Assembly (NCBI GenBank): GCA_951217055.1
Contig: OX578282.1
Location: 39,636,629-39,700,628 of the forward strand
DNA length: 64,000 nucleotides
Reading direction: 5' to 3'
From: Gerris lacustris
Taxonomy: Eukaryota > Arthropoda > Insecta > Hemiptera > Gerridae
Shown here one piece after another: positions 61,101-64,000 of this stretch. A program made the position numbers and the translations under genes. Under the pieces are notes generated by a model. It made no database searches. It saw nothing but the letters and a program-made list of their open reading frames with translations, and was not told where the DNA came from. The number at the start of each line of letters is the position of its first letter. Positions within the stretch are counted from its first letter, which is position 1.

Positions 61101-61862
61101 CTCATCTCACTCGGATTTCTGATGAGCAATTGTTTTAATTCAGTGCTAATTAGTACAATACTAGAGGCCAACAATAACAGCATACTATAAAGAAATATCC
61201 TTCCTAAAACAAGAGGTATTTTAAGTGGTCGTCAACAAGCATAAACAGATAAGCCTTTTTTCCATTCAATTTTTTTATTTGAAGAAAAATATTAGGTTAA
61301 GAAGTCTTGTCTTTTGGCGATATGCAGTGGAGATTTTGGGATCTCCACTGAGCTGGATTATAATACTGACTTAGGGAAAGTGATATGCCCTCTTGAACTT
61401 ATTTACCTTAATTAATTTCCTTTTTTTATTTTCTGTTAATAGATTTAATAAATAGAATTGCTTTTTATTAATGTGTAATCATTTTACAATTACACTTCTA
61501 AAATTCAAAATCTCGTGTCCTCATTGGCTTCCCTGCCTATTTCTTCGATTTTCCCGTGTTGACAGAGTTAACTATAGTTGTAGAACAAGTATAGTTTGCA
61601 TATTGGTATGAGATGGTTTAGAAACTGACTGTTTAAGTTCTTTTAGAATAAATTTAAGAATTCTCTGACAATTCTTGGCTTTTTTTGTGCAGGTTGTGGT
61701 AAGACGACTCTGTTGAATTGTCTTGCTGGTAGAGTAAAGCTGGACTCAGGTTGTATAAGGCTCAACCGAGAGCGACTCTCCAAGAGATGGAAACGGAAAA
61801 TCTGCTACGTACTTCAACAAGATGTCTTCTTCCCAGATCTCACTCTTAGACAGACTCTTGAG
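58050..61862 (+). CDS. ABCG-family (White/ABCG) half-transporter, 5' part, three exons; gene continues past the window
   Basis: ABCG proteins are membrane half-transporters, nucleotide-binding domain first, that dimerise and use ATP to export sterols, pigment precursors or other small molecules. Joining 58050-58153, 60107-60276 and 61693-61862 keeps one open frame. From ATG 58092 it gives 134 residues: a short leader ([15 protein letters not shown]), the strand [20 protein letters not shown] that opens ABCG ATPase domains, Walker A GPSGCGKTT (residues 75-83, Lys81) split by an intron after GPSG, and the Q-loop [19 protein letters not shown] (Gln119/120). The signature LSGG motif, Walker B and all membrane helices are missing because the gene runs off the end. 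The last exon ends in phase 0 at a GTAAAC donor, and no further exon is visible to 64000. The start is uncertain: ATG 58092 has a good context (G at -3 and +4), but an upstream exon is possible. The family is secure; the subfamily is not. Confidence 0.92.
58154..60106 (+). other. ABCG intron, 1,953 bases
   Basis: GTAAGT..ACAG borders. AT-rich, with a GC-richer segment at 59460-59660 that contains no recognisable element. No conserved structure seen. Confidence 0.75.
60107..60276 (+). CDS. ABCG exon B (start of ATPase domain)
   Basis: Acceptor TATTGTTACAG, donor CATCAG|GTAAAA. 170 bases encode [20 protein letters not shown], then [20 protein letters not shown], then [16 protein letters not shown] plus the first base of Gly. 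It carries the start of Walker A. Confidence 0.93.
60544..60577. repeat. perfect 15-base hairpin in an intron
   Basis: ACGCCGTATTACAAG (60544-60558), loop TATC, then CTTGTAATACGGCGT (60563-60577). CAG/CTG outside extends the stem past one bulged T. No T run follows, so it is not a terminator-like structure. Confidence 0.85.
61495..61560 (+). repeat. relict copy sharing the interior of the 50.8-kb MITE
   Basis: TTCTAAAATTCAAAATCTCG, then CTCATTGGCTTCCC and GATTTTCCCG parallel CTAAAATTCAAAATCCTGAC, CTCATTGACTCCCG and GATTTTCCCG at 50941-50990. No intact terminal repeats here. Confidence 0.5.
61693..61862 (+). CDS. ABCG exon C (rest of Walker A to Q-loop)
   Basis: Acceptor TTTTTTGTGCAG, donor GAG|GTAAAC. 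170 bases complete Gly, then [20 protein letters not shown] and on to the Q-loop, ending TLRQTLE in phase 0. The antisense frame over it (61814-62008) is a shadow. Confidence 0.95.
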
Positions 61863-64000
61863 GTAAACATATAATCAATATTTAATAACTTCTGAACTAT
61901 TCTTTTCATAGTTGGTATATCTTCATGAATTTTAGATCTTCCAGTGGTATTAGGGTAATTAATGGATGAAAGAATGAGGCACTTGTGTAAATCATCGCTG
62001 TGGAACATATCCCACCTATCTAGGAATCAAGCTCAGATTATTTTTTAGGTGTTTGAACTTTTAGATACACAGCTCTCAGATTATCATACTGTACATTCCC
62101 CGGTTACTATCGCGCCATTGAGATTCTTATTATATGAAGATTAGGAGAGGATTATGATGAAAAATAAAATAAAATATAGGATAAAGGAATATTTTAATAT
62201 AACATGACAAGTTTAACATTGTACTTTTGTTACATTTTCATAACAAAGATCTTTTTTAAGTCTGAAATGTATTTTTATTCCAAAGCAACGCTATTTGTTA
62301 TTATTTAAATATTGATATAAAAGAAACTTTTTATTTTTATTATAGTACATGTTTATTTTCAGTTTCTTAATTTTATTTTCAATTATATTTTTCCAAATTA
62401 TACTAATGAATTTCTTTACAAAAGATAAATTTACTTTTAAAACCTGCCAACTTTAAACACCATAAAATTAAATTGAATGGATTTATATCTATATTAAAAG
62501 TATTATTTGGTGACTTAAATGGTCCATTTTATGATCAAAATGAACCTATATAAACATTCAGGGAGATGTTTATTATTGTCTTTATTTTTGAGTGCAACTA
62601 CCTTCACAGTTTTACACTGACTTTGAAAGTGGTTTTTGGCTAAAGGCCAATTTTCTCTCTTCCAATCATAAGGGATTCTATTACATAATCATTGCACGTG
62701 GTATAAAATGCCAAATTTAAAAATAGTATTTTTGTATTAAATTTAAGAATTAAGCTTTTAACTGAATTGTAAACTAAATAATTACAATTTTTCTCTTTGA
62801 CTGAGATAAGTTAAGTAATTTATTTTTATTGGTTTTTCAATAACATATTTTTTTATCTTATCTTTTAATAGTTCCAATCAGCATCATATTGGATTATTAA
62901 ATGTATATTGGCTTATTAAATGTATATTATGTATTATTAAATACTATTTTTTTTTCAAAAGCCTAATTAAAATTATTGGTACAAAAGCATTATTTCAAAT
63001 TCAATACAATTGCTAATTTTTTTTTATTAAAAAAAAGCAATAAATTAAATTAATTTCATAGCGTGAGTGAATGTATCTTTTTTAAAAAATGAGTAATACT
63101 CTGTGTGATTACATAAAGCTGAAGTAGATTTTGTAATAGTATGCGCTCATTATTATGCACTTATACTCTGTAATAATCTTTGAAAGGTTTTATTTCTTTT
63201 TTTTCTTAAAAATTTAAATTTGTTAATTGCAGTTTGAATAGAAATTTAATCATGTGAATAAGTGAAGAATTAGTTATTTACTATGATTAAATTGATCATC
63301 ATCAAAATAACAATGTAAAATTATGTTTTTCTATTGTTTTATATGTGTTAAGACCAAATCTATAGTTACTTAAACAAAAGAATGTACTTAACAGTTAACA
63401 GGTAATACCATCTTGGAAGATAGCCAATCAGTTCAAAATTCTAAGTATGTCTCACTATCATTTGTTGGTTTTAACAATATGTCACTCTTCAAATACATTC
63501 TTTTGTATACTGAACTATTTAAATCAAAGAACTAATTTGAACCTTCTTCTATTATTATTATTACATCAATTATGTTTATTTTATGAGTGCATTGCTCTGA
63601 GTAGTGAGGTGCTGTGTCTGTCTGTGTAAGTAGAGATAGCGATTGAAATAATTTGACCTCGAGACGTTGTGGAGAAGTTAGTTATGCAAGTACTAAGTAC
63701 CATACCTTGTATGACCCACATTTTGAGAAAAAGAAATTAAATAAATATATTTTTATAAAAAAATATAAATTTCTTTAAGCGAGACAAGGGGAAGTAATCA
63801 TAAGTATAAATTAATACACTAGATAGTATTGATTGATGTTTTACGGTATACATTCATAGTGATGGTAAACTGTATTAACAAATACTGCTACTAGTTCAAT
63901 TGATCAGTATATTGTCAAACCATAAGTATTAAAAATATAAGGGTACAGACCAGTTTCGACTACACATTTATGCCCATTCCACACATAATAATTTTATCTA
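61863..64000 (+). other. start of a long ABCG intron running off the window
   Basis: Begins with GTAAAC. AT-rich throughout. I looked for the next expected ABCG motifs (signature and Walker B) and saw none, so the intron exceeds about 2.1 kb. Confidence 0.6.

Larger units (their letters stand above)
60277..61692 (+). other. ABCG intron, 1,416 bases
   Basis: GTAAAA..GCAG borders. Contains a perfect hairpin (60544-60577), a 10-base hairpin (CAGTGGAGAT, 61325, with ATCTCCACTG, 61341) and a relict related to the 50.8-kb MITE (61495-61560). The open frame at 60939-61190 is intronic and unrecognised. Confidence 0.85.

Noticed and set aside
60939..61190. 83-codon open frame inside the ABCG intron
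   Set aside because: No ATG at its start, no homology recognised, and it lies between two well-supported exons.

Overview
The window looks like nuclear DNA from an animal, most likely an arthropod. It is very AT-rich, carries about ten long (TA)n microsatellites, and its only cellular gene that can be recognised is split by introns with GT..AG borders. Its transposons are animal types: a BEL/Pao LTR retrotransposon, a Jockey-clade LINE remnant and several short inverted-repeat elements. A copepod such as a caligid sea louse would fit, but nothing here proves the species. No rRNA, tRNA, CRISPR array or bacterial-type operon was seen.

Layout. 1-29 kb is gene-poor. It holds (TA)n tracts, three old degenerate tandem arrays (about 150-bp period at 2.8-4.6 kb, about 60-67 bp at 14.25-14.96 kb, about 30-40 bp at 21.1-21.7 kb), a broken Jockey-like reverse transcriptase at 11.5-12.25 kb, a 0.68-kb element with terminal inverted repeats at 17.6-18.3 kb, a 215-bp near-perfect foldback at 19.06-19.28 kb, a TATA-type promoter-like island at 27.2-27.5 kb, and copies of an interspersed repeat (here 'family A').

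29,984-35,733 is a complete, apparently very young BEL/Pao element on the minus strand. Its two 1,251-bp LTRs matched at every base I compared, and it has a 5-bp target duplication, a primer binding site and a polypurine tract. Its single uninterrupted 1,047-codon ORF keeps Gag (three zinc knuckles) and protease but has lost nearly all of reverse transcriptase, RNase H and the integrase core. It is therefore probably a non-autonomous derivative moved by enzymes supplied from elsewhere.

35.7-55 kb is again mostly non-coding: a pyrimidine-biased stretch, two G/C-homopolymer islands, a 69-codon minus-strand ORF of unknown identity at 47.6-47.8 kb, and a cluster of inverted-repeat elements at 48.5-51.0 kb that includes a clean 218-bp Tc1/mariner-type MITE with perfect 31-bp ends and a TA duplication.

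58-64 kb holds the 5' part of an ABCG-family half-transporter gene on the plus strand. Three exons carry the start of the nucleotide-binding domain through Walker A and the Q-loop, and the rest lies beyond the window. A possible first coding exon at 55.3 kb fits the reading frame through an alternative acceptor.
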